Assembly: GCA_018292915.2 (NCBI GenBank)
Contig: JACVVK020000013.1
Coordinates: 1,080,001-1,144,000, forward strand
Length of the DNA: 64,000 nucleotides
Direction: 5' to 3'
DNA from: Batillaria attramentaria
Taxonomy: Eukaryota; Mollusca; Gastropoda; Batillariidae
This document shows, piece by piece, positions 37,001 to 56,129 of this stretch. The translations under genes were made by a program, and so were the position numbers. The notes beneath the pieces were generated by a model. The model had not been told where the DNA came from and ran no database searches. It was given only the letters and a program-made list of their open reading frames with translations. Each line of letters starts with the position of its first letter. The first letter of the stretch is position 1.

Positions 37001-37814
37001 TTCACTCTGTGACTAGGAAGGATTTCACTTGCAAGATAGTTTAGTAATTTTTGTGGTTGTTTATTGTGTTAATTATAGTTACTGTTTTGTTTTGTTTCAG
37101 TGCCCATCTGCATGACTTTGCATGACTTTGAATGAGTTTCTGAATGAGACTTTGAATGAGACTTTGAATGAGACTCTGAACGAGTTTCTGAATCGCTCTG
37201 ACTTTGAATGAGTTTTGACTCTCTGAGTTCTGAATGCTCTGAGTCTGCAAATAAACATTATCAAGAAGATCAACATCTTGTGTGCCCTTTTTCTGGAGCC
37301 AAAAAAGTGGTTACACTAAGAAGAACAAAAGGGGATACAGCAGTACAAACATTGTAAACTGACAAAAATATCAGTAAATAGGGGCCGAGTATGACCCGGT
37401 CTCACATATTTTCATTCTCACACGCGCACGCAAGCACGCACGCACGCACGCCCCCCCCCCCTCCCCCATTAGTTGTAAACTCTCTTACCTGCCTAGTGCG
37501 ATCACTGCGTGTCCGCACATAGTACCATAACCCTCATTATGCATGAAGATGACCCCGAGGTCAGCCCCCGGCAGGTCAGGTGACACCAACAGAGCCCCGA
37601 ACATGTCATAATGACCCCTAGGCTCAAACATCAACAGCTTCCGGTACTCATCCGCGCATGTCTTCATCCACTTCCGCTTCTCTATGATGGTTGTTCCCCT
37701 TGGCTCCGGGTACCCGGATTCGATGATCCTGACAGGTTTTCCCCCTGTATGCATCTCGGTTGTCCGTATCGTCAGATCGGAAGGGAACGAGGTCGTTGTA
37801 GTACCTTCCGCCAT
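31256..37814 (-). CDS. L3HYPDH: Proline racemase superfamily enzyme (trans-3-hydroxy-L-proline dehydratase/hydroxyproline epimerase type), 5 exons, complete
   Basis: Cofactor-independent enzyme acting at the alpha carbon of proline or hydroxyproline. Exons (minus): 37814-37489, 34448-34291, 33829-33677, 33412-33261, 31540-31256. Phases agree and the sum is 358 codons (357 aa), close to the animal enzyme (about 354). Visible signatures are ESGYPEPRGTT near the N-terminus, the first active-site motif GTMCGHAVIALGR with Cys100, DISYGGVFYA in the middle, HHPDSPDLAFLYGT, and the second motif DRSPCGSGVSAR with Cys269. The human dehydratase has Cys104 and Thr273 at these places; a constant offset of four aligns Cys100/Cys269 with them. 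A second Cys is the arrangement of proline racemase and 4-hydroxyproline epimerase, so racemase/epimerase chemistry is more likely than dehydration. The symbol names the closest animal family, not a proven activity. The start is the first in-frame ATG; intron 1 (3 kb) holds a long repeat. Confidence 0.92.
33496..33562 (+). repeat. (CA)n in an L3HYPDH intron
   Basis: 67 bp; reads (TG)n on the transcribed strand about 85 nt before the acceptor of exon 33412. Confidence 0.95.
33975..34082 (+). repeat. (GTCT)n(CT)n(CA)n
   Basis: Compound tract in an L3HYPDH intron. Confidence 0.95.
34465..34543. mobile_element. Short SINE fragment with target duplication at a splice acceptor
   Basis: An insert of about 65 bp ((GTGA)n, then TTTTTAGGGCTTAACGCCGC) lies between two copies of AGCATTTCGGGTGA (34451-34464 and 34530-34543). 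The first copy touches the acceptor of L3HYPDH exon 2. Confidence 0.7.
34560..34735 (-). mobile_element. SINE family E, tail part
   Basis: TAGGCGCTTTATCCCAATTA and CTGAACCCAGCACGCACGCT. Confidence 0.65.
34849..37315 (+). mobile_element. Possible solo LTR or LTR-like block in L3HYPDH intron 1
   Basis: Begins TGTAACCGGG and ends GTGGTTACA, a short inverted TG...CA terminus. A polyadenylation-like AATAAA lies at about 37250 and a TGT-rich segment follows. No clear target duplication and no gag/pol. It contains the inverted repeat ACATGTACAACCC/GGGTTGTGCATGT at 35597-35632 and short repeats of ACTTTGAATGAG at 37120-37215. Could be two elements. Confidence 0.3.
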
Positions 37815-38425
37815 TGCAGTGGTTTCTGTACGGCGCGGTATAAGGCCACACAATAGAGATAGGATTTAACAGAAAATGCTATAATAGACTTATTGAACAT
37901 AACGCTGCACATGACACCTTAGAAATTCTTTAAAATTCACACACACACAAATCACAAAAATCCAACAGCCCAAGGCGTGAACGGCTGTGAAGGCTTGCCT
38001 GTCAGCCTCCATCCAGTCTGGGACCTGAGAGACAGACGCTCACTGAAGACCGCAGACTTCCTCAGGCCACACCAAACCCTTGGCGGTAGGCCAGTGAGAA
38101 TCCTGGCCGACGCAATCGTCAGATCAGATCTGACAAAATGGTACTAATACCAAAGAGGGAAAGGACACCGCAGTGACGATCCAAAGGCAAAAGCACGGAT
38201 GACAGAACAGACCGAGGCACTGAAAAAACAACCCAGACCAGGCATCTGAGACCCAAGCAGAGAACCTCTGACGTTGCCCAAAGCAAAGCAAAGCAAAACA
38301 GCCAATATCCGCCCCAAAGACACTCGCCCAGCCAAGCAGCCAAAGACACATGCCACGAACAACTTGGACGTAAAGCAAGCTAATGATGATGACAGCCCAA
38401 GGCTCATGTGTAGGGTAAATGTAAA

Positions 38426-38653
38426 CTATCCCTTCAGTTTGCCTTCTTCAAGTCGCAACTCCTCAGCCCTCCCCCTCCCCCTGTCCCCCTTCCCCCTCGC
38501 TCAGCGGGACTGTAACTAAATACATGCTTAAAATGACTGGTTCGTTTTCTGTAGCCTGTATCAGTTTCAGGTGTGTCTCGGAAACCGAGCGCGGGGGAAT
38601 TTGTCCGCAATATTTAGTGCTAAAGATCAGCAATCAGCACCCCATACTTTAGG

Positions 38654-38697
<44 letters not shown>

Positions 38698-38975
38698 CCG
38701 GGCGCAAAAGAACACACATTATGACATGCACACACATTCAACAAATCTCAACAAGGTACATGAATACAAGAGAAGTGAATGTGTTCCCAACAGCGCTCAC
38801 TGAACATGCTCTCAACGTTTCTTCTTTCAACTGGAAAACACGTTGTGATCAGTCACCCTGTAATACTGACAGCGGATCATCCTATGATTCTAAAACCTTT
38901 TGTAGGCAAAACAAGTGACTTACTTCAGTGAAGATTGCGCCTATGTTCACCGTTTTTTTCAGGACTGTGCCGTAG
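38426..38975 (+). repeat. Segmental duplication, copy 2
   Basis: Direct copy of 28457-29157 with a shorter microsatellite. A third fragment (TTCTTTCAAATGGAAAACAC onward) lies at 41036-41097. Confidence 0.8.
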
Positions 38976-38985
38976 GGCAGCGTCT
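38934..38985 (-). pseudogene. Second, degenerate copy of the orphan exon
   Basis: The same 3' half and donor (GTAAGT) as at 29112, but the A-run after CCTGAA is longer by one base, which shifts the frame before NIGAIF, and the 5' half is replaced by unrelated sequence. Part of the 28.5/38.4 kb duplication. Confidence 0.35.
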
Positions 38986-39046
38986 GTAAGCTTCGGGTAA
39001 ACTCGGTGTGACGTCACACTTCGGCTTTCTCCGGTAAGCGAGCGCT

Positions 39047-39178
39047 CTTCCGAACTTGACGCTCGATTGTGATATGAATCGAGCTGAAAATTGTAGAGGT
39101 TTTCCTGTTCACGATACAGGTCGATGAGGCGAAACATTTCGTCTTCGCGCAATTCCGCCGTCTTGGAAGAGAAGAGGA
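39047..39178 (-). pseudogene. MADF/Myb-like domain fragment, copy 1
   Basis: The minus strand reads LREDEMFRLIDLYREQENLY followed by NFQLDSYHNRA, which resembles the start of MADF (Myb/SANT-like) domains used by Harbinger-type elements and by many host regulators. Only the first part of the domain is present; the frame runs on into non-homologous sequence. Probably a captured or relic transposon fragment. Confidence 0.4.
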
Positions 39179-39333
39179 TGGCGAGTGCTGGCCCTTGCTG
39201 GCTGGCTCTTTTGTTTGGCTGAAACCACGCTACATGCGCGCGTCGAGCGCGCTGAATAGAACAGTTCCTATCCTCGCGCGACAGAATTTTTCAATCGTGC
39301 TACGTCTGTCGCTTCGCGCTTCAAGGGGTTGCA

Positions 39334-40188
39334 TAGGCCCGGTGCACACTGGCGTCGGTGCTACATCGCGCGCGCCACGCGTTGTAGCGCCTTGCGTGAC
39401 TCTGCACAGTCGGGCTCTCACACACGTGGAGTAACGCAAGCCGCGTCAGTGCCATGCTTCGGAGATCTCGCCACGAGTCAGTGCTTCTGAGTGTGCGATG
39501 GAATGCGAAATTAGGGATCTGAAACGTATCATAAACTTCAGGCTCCTTGTTCGCAGTCTGAATAGAGACTGGTGATCGAAGCCACGATAACTTGATAGAA
39601 TTTAGCTACAACAAACCCGGCTTTGCTGTAGAATGATATCTTGAGAGACCCGGCAGTGACAACACACGGCGGTTCAGTCAGTGTGTCTAGTTTTATTTAC
39701 TCCATTTACGTATTTACCGTAGTGTGAGTCAGCGGAGAGTGACACAACAAAACGGCATACCCATCGACTGTGATATGAATCGAGCTGAAAATTGTAGAGG
39801 TTTTCCTGTTCACGATACAGGTCGATGAGGCGAAACATTTCGTCTTCGCGCAGTTACGCCATCTTGGAAGAGAAGAGGATGGCGAGTCAGCCCTTGCTGG
39901 CTGGCTCTTCTGATTGGCTGAAGCCACGCTACACGCGCGCGTCAAGCGCGCCGAATAGAACAGTTCCTATCCTCGCGCGACAGAATTTTTCAATCGTGCT
40001 ACGCCTGTCGCTTCGCGCTTCAAGGGGTTGCATACGTAGATGCGCGACAAAATTTGCTGCACGCGTGGCGCGACAATGTCGCATGACGCCAGTGTGCAAG
40101 GGCCTATACGTAGATGCGCGACAAAATTTGCTGCACGCGTGGCGCGACAATGTCGCGTGACGCCAGTGTGCAAGGGCCCTTATACTAG
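39334..40188. mobile_element. Harbinger-like non-autonomous element or nested pair
   Basis: Left end AGGCCCGGTGCACACTGGCG is inverted relative to the right end, whose reverse complement begins AAGGGCCCTTGCACACTGGC. The right terminal module (about 74 bp) is tandemly doubled (40034-40107, 40108-40181). MADF-like fragments lie inside and just to the left. The class is inferred from the termini plus the MADF-like piece. Confidence 0.45.
39760..39885 (-). pseudogene. MADF-like fragment, copy 2 with a stop
   Basis: Near-identical copy of 39047-39178 in which the codons before LREDEMF read ATG GCG TAA, so it cannot continue upstream. The surrounding duplicated block runs 39768-40034 against 39066-39332. 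Confidence 0.4.
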
Positions 40189-40324
40189 CGAGAGTTTCCC
40201 GCGTTTTCATCGGTCGCTTTCTGAGAGTACCCGGAGACTGTGTCAGTGTGGTCCCTCCAGCCCTCGAATCTTCCTCTAACCGCTCTCCTCGTACCCTCGC
40301 TATGGTCCTCATCCTACTGCTCAA

Positions 40325-40740
40325 GGCGATGTCACACTGAAAACATGTTTTCCTAAAACATGTTTTATAAAACATGTTTTGAAAGGCAAAACGCCCGAAA
40401 CATGCTTTCCGAAACAATACATGACACACGTGAAAACAAGCAAGCGCGCGTCTAAGGCGAGAGAGAGAGAGAGAGAGAGACTGTGAGGGTCCCGCTACGG
40501 ACATGTTGACTGAGCGGATACGGGAAGGTGTCACTTGACACTCCGCACGGCGGCTTTCATTGGTTGAAACACAAAACATGTTTTCGGATTTTAGGGCAGG
40601 CTCTAAAACTGAAAACACGATCAAAACATGTTTTGAAAACATTGTTGTGAAGTATGTCACACGACAAAACACGTTGTTTCGCAGCGAAACATCTGAAAAC
40701 AATGTTTTCAAGTGTTTTTGCCCTCTCGTGTGACATGGCC
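40325..40740. mobile_element. MITE with GGCSATGTCACAC termini
   Basis: Left GGCGATGTCACAC and right (inverted) GGCCATGTCACAC. The interior contains many palindromic AAAACATGTTTT motifs near both ends and a (GA)n tract. Confidence 0.6.
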
Positions 40741-40904
40741 ATCAGTCTCAGGAGTTATTTTGTGACCAGTGTTGGACCTGTTACTGGATACCTTTCGCAT
40801 TTGGAACTGGTCTATGTGCACTGAGAAGAAGCTGTGATTCTGTATTGGATTATTTGTGACTGCGTTTGGAATCACTGAATTCGGACTTGGAATTAGGGTG
40901 GATG

Positions 40905-41036
40905 GGTGTGGGTGGGTGTTTGGGGGTTTAACGTCCTTTTCCACCACATACGGGTGATATCAAGGACGGGGCAACGATGAAAACGCCAGCTCTAATATTT
41001 GGCCCCAGCCGGGATACGCCGGAAACGCCGGAACTC
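40905..41036 (-). mobile_element. SINE family A, head truncated
   Basis: GGTTTAACGTCCTTTTCCAC to GGCCCCAGCCGGGATACG; stops before box A. Confidence 0.75.
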
Positions 41037-41359
41037 ACGTTTCTTCTTTCAAATGGAAAACACGTTGTGATCAGTCACCCTGTAATACTGACTAATGTTT
41101 CGTCAGTATCACGGTGGACATGACGTAAGTCAGTTTCTGCGTCATTGTCAGAGTCAGGTTTGCGGAAAATGTGTAGTGTAAACGCACAGGCCCGGATTGA
41201 GCCCGGATTGTAGTGTAAACAGCCTCTTTGTGTGCATCAGTGCTTGTCTTCCGTCTTACTAAAACTGTAGATAAAAAAAAAAAACGCTTGTGGTACAAAC
41301 TGACACCTTTTATAGTACGAAATTCACAGACAAATATAAAGCTCGGTATTACACTTCTA

Positions 41360-41610
41360 GACCCGTGTGTAAACCTCGAGGTTAATTTTACCCACGGCTA
41401 CAGGCCTAACCCAGACTAGGACAAAAGAAACCCCAAAACAAAATTAAATAATAAAAGGAAGCGAAGAAAGATAGACAAAAATCCTTCTGTAACGGCATAA
41501 GCACCTTGCTGGAATGGACCTGCTTCCTGATTTAAAACAAAAAACAACAGAAAATTTAACCCTAGAGCTAGTTTAGTTCGAGGTTAGACTCTCACCCGGG
41601 GCTAGACTCC

Positions 41611-41636
<26 letters not shown>
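41360..41636 (+). mobile_element. MITE family F1, copy 2, overlapping the receptor stop codon
   Basis: Also 277 bp. Its right terminal inverted repeat (CCCCGACTTTTACTTGCGGG) supplies, on the minus strand, the last residues (PASKSRG) and the TAG of the receptor gene at 41611. Confidence 0.75.
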
Positions 41637-50528
<8,892 letters not shown>

Positions 50529-51608
50529 CTACAGAAAGAAAAGGTTTAAACACAACTCAACGTCAGCGACATTAAGGAGAGCGCTTACTGAACAGTCATT
50601 CTCCACACGCTGCAATTACTGCAAACGTTAAGTCTTTGAAGCTGTAAAAATGGCCTTCTCTGTCAGAAGGTATTATGTAGGTTAATGACTGATGGGTGAA
50701 CAATAAAATTATTTTGCCAATGGTTGAGGCAAGAAATGGTCATCTTTCCTGTCAGTCGTAGCGCTTACCACCAATACTAGTTACAATAAAGTGGAAGCTC
50801 AATTACAGCACAACTTTAGTTAAATAAGACTAATAAAATAATAAGCTCACATGAAAACTTGCGGCTTAAGGAATCCGCTAGAAATAAAATCTTTCAGAAA
50901 CTACTGCAGGTTCTGTTCAGTGTTATCCATCGAAAAAATGATTGATACATTAACGCAAAGGCTCCTTTTGCTCTGCTTAAGACCAATCTAACTGGCTCAG
51001 ACACGGGAAATGAAGCAATAAATATACCACATTCACATTACCATTCAAGTGCATTGTCAGTGACTAAATTGCCAAAGCAAGGTGCATCCATGTGTTGAGT
51101 TGAAAATAGCATTAGAGTTTGATACACCACCACTACTTTACAGTTCTTATCGTACTACAGACAAACTCCTTGCGCAAGATCGCCTCACCTGGCGCAGCAC
51201 AACCACACGTGGCGCCCACACAGCAGAGGAGCAGAGAATCCAGAACGCACAAAGCAAACGTGCTGCCCGAAAGGCTAGAGCTGCCAGCAAGTCCACAGCC
51301 GGACCCACACATGTATGTCCTGTTGATGCAAGGGAATTCCGTGCCCGGATTGGACTCATCAGTCATCTCAGGACACATCGCATCCACTCAGCTCCAACAG
51401 ACTGATGTCATAGTCATCATCGTTCGCAACAACAACAACAACAACAACAGACAACTAATGTTCAACACAACACACTTTCCTGCACGACAATATTCACTCA
51501 ATGTGGATGAGACAAATGCAACCATGTCGATATATTTGCCAGCTAGGCTAGCTAGTGCATGTGTCTTTTTTTCTCGACGAAAAAAATGTAGGAAAAAAAC
51601 AAACTCAC

Positions 51609-51700
51609 CACACCTATTTTCTTGTTTGATAAGATGGAATATACAAGCTTAACCAAATAAGGAAATTCAGTTCTGTTGACATCGAAGCTCGAGCAAGCTT
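51609..51700 (-). other. Candidate missing amino-terminal-domain exon of the minus-strand receptor
   Basis: The minus-strand frame reads VNRTEFPYLVKLVYSILSNK. The plus-strand paralogue exon 2 starts VNRTATFKIFLQILHSLEW: VNRT is identical and the hydrophobic pattern is similar. The nearest acceptor is not obvious. Donor GGTGTG/GTGAGT would be phase 0, whereas AATAG/GTGTGG gives the phase 1 that the next exon (50528) needs. Boundaries are approximate. Confidence 0.4.
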
Positions 51701-51861
51701 TTCTCTGATCCACCATTTGAAAGTATGTCAATAACCAAGCCATTTGTATTAAACTGTTCCAATCATTATGGAAGTGTCTGAACAAAACGGTGCACAAAAT
51801 TAATACTCTTGTAAATGCACACGAAGAACTGTGTAACGTGACAGTGTATTTATTGCATCCC

Positions 51862-51870
51862 CCCCCCCCA

Positions 51871-51960
<90 letters not shown>
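51862..51960 (+). repeat. C-run plus (CA)44
   Basis: Long perfect CA tract immediately left of the 178-bp satellite. Confidence 0.95.
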
Positions 51961-51963
<3 letters not shown>

Positions 51964-52060
51964 AAACCTATTAATGGCAATACACACTTATTTACGTCAA
52001 TATTTGTCAAGCAAATTTTCGCTTTCCCTGTCGATTGTTCTATTAACTCTCACTTTCACT

Positions 52061-53117
52061 TTGTTTGAGGAAAGAGCGCGGCTTCACACGGATGCCAAAA
52101 AGTATGTACAAAATCCGTTTCTGTTGTTTTCGATTTTCACACACTTTGAAATTTCCTTACTAACTCATTTATGCTGGCCAAGGGGAACGAACAGGCGAGT
52201 GGATGCTGCAAGGGAGAGAATTGTGTCTCAGGTTCCCTTTGTTTGAGGAAAGAGCGCGGCTTCACACGGATGCCAAAAAGTATGTACAAAATCCGTTTTT
52301 GCTGTTTGTGATTTTCACACACTTTGTAATGTCCATACCAACTCATTTATGGTGGCCAAGGGGAACGAACATGCAAGTGGATGCTGCAAGGGAGAGAATT
52401 GTGTCTCCGTTTCCCTTTGTTTGAGGAAAGAGCGCGGCTTCACACGGATGCCAAAAAGTATGTACAAAATCCGTTTTTTGTTGTTTGCGATTTTCACACA
52501 CTTTGTAGTTTCCATACCAACTCATTTATGGTGGCCAAGGGGAACGAACAGGCAAGTGGATGCTGCAAGGGAGAGAATTGTGTCTCCGTTTCCCTTTGTT
52601 TGAGGAAAGAGCGCGGCTTCACACGGATGCCAAAAAGTATGTACAAAATCCGTTTTTTGTTGTTTGCGATTTTCACACACTTTGTAGTTTCCATACCAAC
52701 TCATTTATGGTGGCCAAGGGGAACGAACAGGCAAGTGGATGCTGCAAGGGAGAGAATTGTGTCTCCGTTTCCCTTTGTTTGAGGAAAGAGCGCGGCTTCA
52801 CACGGATGCCAAAAAGTATGTACAAAATCCGTTTTTGTTGTTTGTGATTTTCACACACTTTGTAATGTCCATACCAACTCATTTATGGTGGCCAAGGGGA
52901 ACGAACATGCGAGTGGATGCTGCAAGGGAGAGAATTGTGTCTCAGGTTCCCTTTGTTTGAGGAAAGAGCGCGGCTTCACACGGATGCCAAAAAGTATGTA
53001 CAAAATCCGTTTTTTGTTGTTTGCGATTTTCACACACTTTGTAGTTTCCATACCAACTCATTTATGGTGGCCAAGGGGAACGAACAGGCAAGTGGATGCT
53101 GCAAGGGAGAGAATTGC
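52061..53117 (+). repeat. Tandem satellite, 178/179-bp unit, six copies
   Basis: Units start TTGTTTGAGGAAAGAGCGCG at 52061, 52239, 52417, 52596, 52775 and 52953; the last is about 165 bp. Units differ by few bases; two unit ends (first and fifth) share CTCAGGTTCC where others have CTCCGTTTCC. Confidence 0.95.
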
Positions 53118-53300
53118 ATCTGCATGGAAAGAGTGATCACTGGATCAGGAAATTGCTTGATTACACCCACGGGTAAAGGACATCCGGAATTTTCTGTATT
53201 GTCAAAAAAAAATAAAAAAACCGATAATGTGTATGGCTTACTGCCTACAGCCGCTTCAGTACTGCACACAACTATCCCACGTGTTGGCCTTGTATGCGAA

Positions 53301-53690
53301 AATCATGCAAGATTTACTGTTCCTTGGCGGTTCTGACTGCAGCAAACACGAGTAAAATCATGCAAGATTTACTGTTCCTTGGCGGTTCTGACTGCAGCAA
53401 ACACGAGTAAAATCATGCAAGATTTACTGTTCCTTGGCGGTTCTGACTGCAGCAAACACGGGTAAAATCATGCAAGATTTACTGTTCCTTGGCGGTTCTG
53501 ACTGCAGCAAACACGAGTAAAATCATGCAAGATTTACTGTTCCTTGGCGGTTCTGACTGCAGCAAACACGAGTAAAATCATGCAAGATTTATTGTTCCTT
53601 GGCGGTTCTGACTGCAGCAAACACGAGTAAAATCATGCAAGATTTATTGTTCCTTGGCGGTTCTGACTGCAGCAAACACGAGTAAAATCA
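53301..53690 (+). repeat. Tandem repeat, 55-bp unit, seven copies
   Basis: AATCATGCAAGATTTACTGT begins units at 53301, 53356, 53411, 53466, 53521, 53576 and 53631; almost identical. Confidence 0.95.
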
Positions 53691-53752
53691 AAGTGCAACA
53701 CTCCCACTGACCCAAATTTAAATCCATTAATTGTGCGTTTGTTTGGTTTTTT

Positions 53753-54212
53753 TTAAAGTGAGGCCACGGTTTTTTTTTTAAGTGAGGCCACGGGTTTGTT
53801 TTTTTTTTAAGTGAGGCCACGGGTTTTTTTTGTTTTTTTTAAGTGAGGCCACGGGTTTTTTTTTTAAGTGAGGCCACGGGTTTGTTTGTTTTTAAGTGAG
53901 GCCACGGTTGTTGTTTTTTTAAAGTGAGGCCACGGTTTGTTTGTTTTTTTTAAGTGAGGCCACGGTTGTTGTTTTTTTAAAGTGAGGCCACGGTTGTTGT
54001 TGTTGTTGTTTTTTAAGTGAGGCCACGGTTTGTTTTTAAAGTGAGGCCACGGGTTTTTTTTTTAAGTGAGGCCACGGGGTTTTTTTTTTAAGTGAGGCCA
54101 CGGGTTTTTTTTTTAAGTGAGGCCACGGGTTTTTTTTAAGTGAGGCCACGGGGTTTTTTTTAAGTGAGGCCACGGGTTTGTTTGTTTTGTTTTTTTTAAG
54201 TGAGGCCACGGG
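53753..54212 (+). repeat. Tandem array of a 14-bp core with poly-T spacers, about 17 copies
   Basis: Core AAGTGAGGCCACGG is constant while spacers of T, TTG and TTTG vary from about 8 to 24 bp. Confidence 0.93.
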
Positions 54213-54375
54213 TGCACAACCCCAAACTGTCTTGGTAGGAACTGAGTTAAGCCAGAGAATCCATGCAATGTGGTGTCATAGTTCTAAGAGACATAGTATG
54301 CAGTCTGCATAGTCTATCAATTACCCGTCTCCTGTTTCTCGTTTTACTACTTTGTCGACCCTCTTCGGGAAACTC

Positions 54376-54563
54376 GGGGAAGCCGGGAACGCCGAATGAT
54401 AGAGCGTTGGACCCTCAATGCTCAGGCTGTGAGTTCGAATCCCAGCTGGGGCCAACTATTGTGCTCGCCTTTTTTTTTTTTTTTTTTTTTGGTCGTTGCC
54501 CGGTCTTTGATATCACCCGTACATTGTGGAAAAGAACGTTAAACTCCTGAACACCTACCCACC
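54376..54563 (+). mobile_element. SINE family A
   Basis: GAAGCCGGGAACGCCGAATG head, GAGTTCGAATCCCAGC box B, a T-run of about 20 inside, and the usual tail. Confidence 0.82.
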
Positions 54564-54565
54564 CA

Positions 54566-54640
54566 TTGGAAAACTGGGATTGCTTACTCCGGGACAAGCG
54601 TGTCGCCGCGGTTCAGCGCCACCCAACCTAACCTTATTTT
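54566..54640 (-). mobile_element. SINE family D, tail fragment
   Basis: GGGATTGCTTACTCCGGGAC and GTGTCGCCGCGGTTCAGCGC; abuts the SINE A copy. Confidence 0.55.
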
Positions 54641-55051
54641 TGAATTCTGCCGCAGGAGGAAAGCATTCAGGATTAACATCAGAAAGGTCCATGGAATAAG
54701 TACTGGTAAGTATTATTCATCTTGCAAAAGAACGTTCTGTGTTCGGTAAAGTTATTATGTCAGTAATGATTCATGTAGATGTGTTATTGTACACAACGAA
54801 TCATCCGCACATACTATACCATTGCATTATCACCATTGTATGTGTAAGTTGTGCAGGTTCGCATGCGTTGATCTCGACAGCTAGAAATAAATCAACGATA
54901 AATCAATAGTGCTCAGTGCAGCCCGATATGTTTTATTCAATGAATTATATATTACACGCAGTTGACAAGCAGAAACGCACACGCGTGGTTGCGTCATATG
55001 TCAAGTAGTTAGGAATAACCAACGGTGAGTATGTGTATAGTAGGTGCGTGG

Positions 55052-55119
<68 letters not shown>

Positions 55120-55160
55120 TGTGTGTGTGTGTGTCTGTGTCTGTGTGTGTTGGGGGTGGG
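55052..55160 (+). repeat. (GT)n
   Basis: About 85 bp of GT with TCTG variants, then a G-run. Confidence 0.95.
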
Positions 55161-55312
55161 GGGGGGGGTAACGTCTTTTCCCACCGCATACGGGCGATAT
55201 CAAAGACGGGGCAACGATGAAAAAGCCAGCACAAATATTTGACCTCAGCCGGGATACGAACTCACGACCCGAGCATTAGACGTCCAACGCTCTACCATTC
55301 GGCCACCCGGGG
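55160..55312 (-). mobile_element. SINE family A
   Basis: Reverse copy between a (GT)n tract and a G-run, head CTCTACCATTCGGCCACC. Confidence 0.82.
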
Positions 55313-55782
55313 GGGGGGGGGGGGTACGTGTGATTGTGTGCATGCGTGCGTGCGTGCGTGCGTGTGTGTGTGTGTGGACGCGAGCTCACAAATTCACGCA
55401 CTGCAATTTGTAGTCACCCACTGACCCCGGCAGTCAATTTACGGCCTTATAACGGCGGTACCATTCCCCTGTTAACTTTCTCCTTCTTTCATACAAATTG
55501 CACTCTAAATGGGCCACTACCAATAACGCCAGCCATAAAAAAACTGTAATATATCGACTGACAATTATCTTGATGGCCCTGTCAGAAAATGACAGAATAC
55601 GCTAACAAAAACTCTGCCTGCAATGGGTTGTGCATACCAATTTATCTTGCTTCCGGGGGAAGGGGAAAAGCACAGAAAAAAAAAAACTAAACCTTCTGAC
55701 TAATTGATATCGAGAGCCGAGCATTAAATATCGACGATCCTGCTGCGATGAGCATAGTGTGGCATCATCAGATGAGGGAATC

Positions 55783-56089
55783 ATGTTGCTCGCCGGACTG
55801 CATTTCTTCTGTGTCTGTTTAGCTGTAAGGAATGTGTGTGGTACAGAAAACGCGTCTGCCCTGTGGAGCGAGTGTGACGATCTTTTGTCGACTGACAAGG
55901 ATGAGTGCACTGAGAGGGGTAAGTCAAATGAATGGGGACATTTTCGGTGATGTCTGTCTTTTGCTCAGATACTTGGGTACTTTCTAGGACTAGTTGTGAC
56001 TTGTCTTTCATCGACTGACCAGGTTGAGTGCACAATGGGAGCGGCGAGTCAAACGGCGGGATGGGGAGATTTTATTTTCAGTGATGACC

Positions 56090-56129
<40 letters not shown>

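Larger units (their letters stand above)
37815..41610. other. Intergenic region between L3HYPDH and the receptor
   Basis: Duplication copy 2, the GC-rich MADF-fragment/Harbinger-like complex, a MITE (40325-40740), a SINE A and F1 copy 2. A palindromic TGTGACGTCACA (CRE-like) is at about 39007-39018. Confidence 0.6.
50529..55782. other. Region between the two head-to-head receptor genes
   Basis: Should contain the missing 5' exons and promoter of the minus-strand receptor; one candidate exon is noted at 51609-51700. Otherwise three tandem arrays, two SINE A copies and microsatellites. An AT-rich ATTAAATA lies about 60 bp before the plus-strand ATG. Confidence 0.6.

Noticed and set aside
52381..52782. 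133-aa ORF in the satellite array
   Set aside because: Runs across 178/179-bp units that are not multiples of three; a by-product of repetition.
53301..53690. CRISPR-like array (55-bp repeats)
   Set aside because: Head-to-tail repeats without unique spacers in a eukaryotic intron-rich region.
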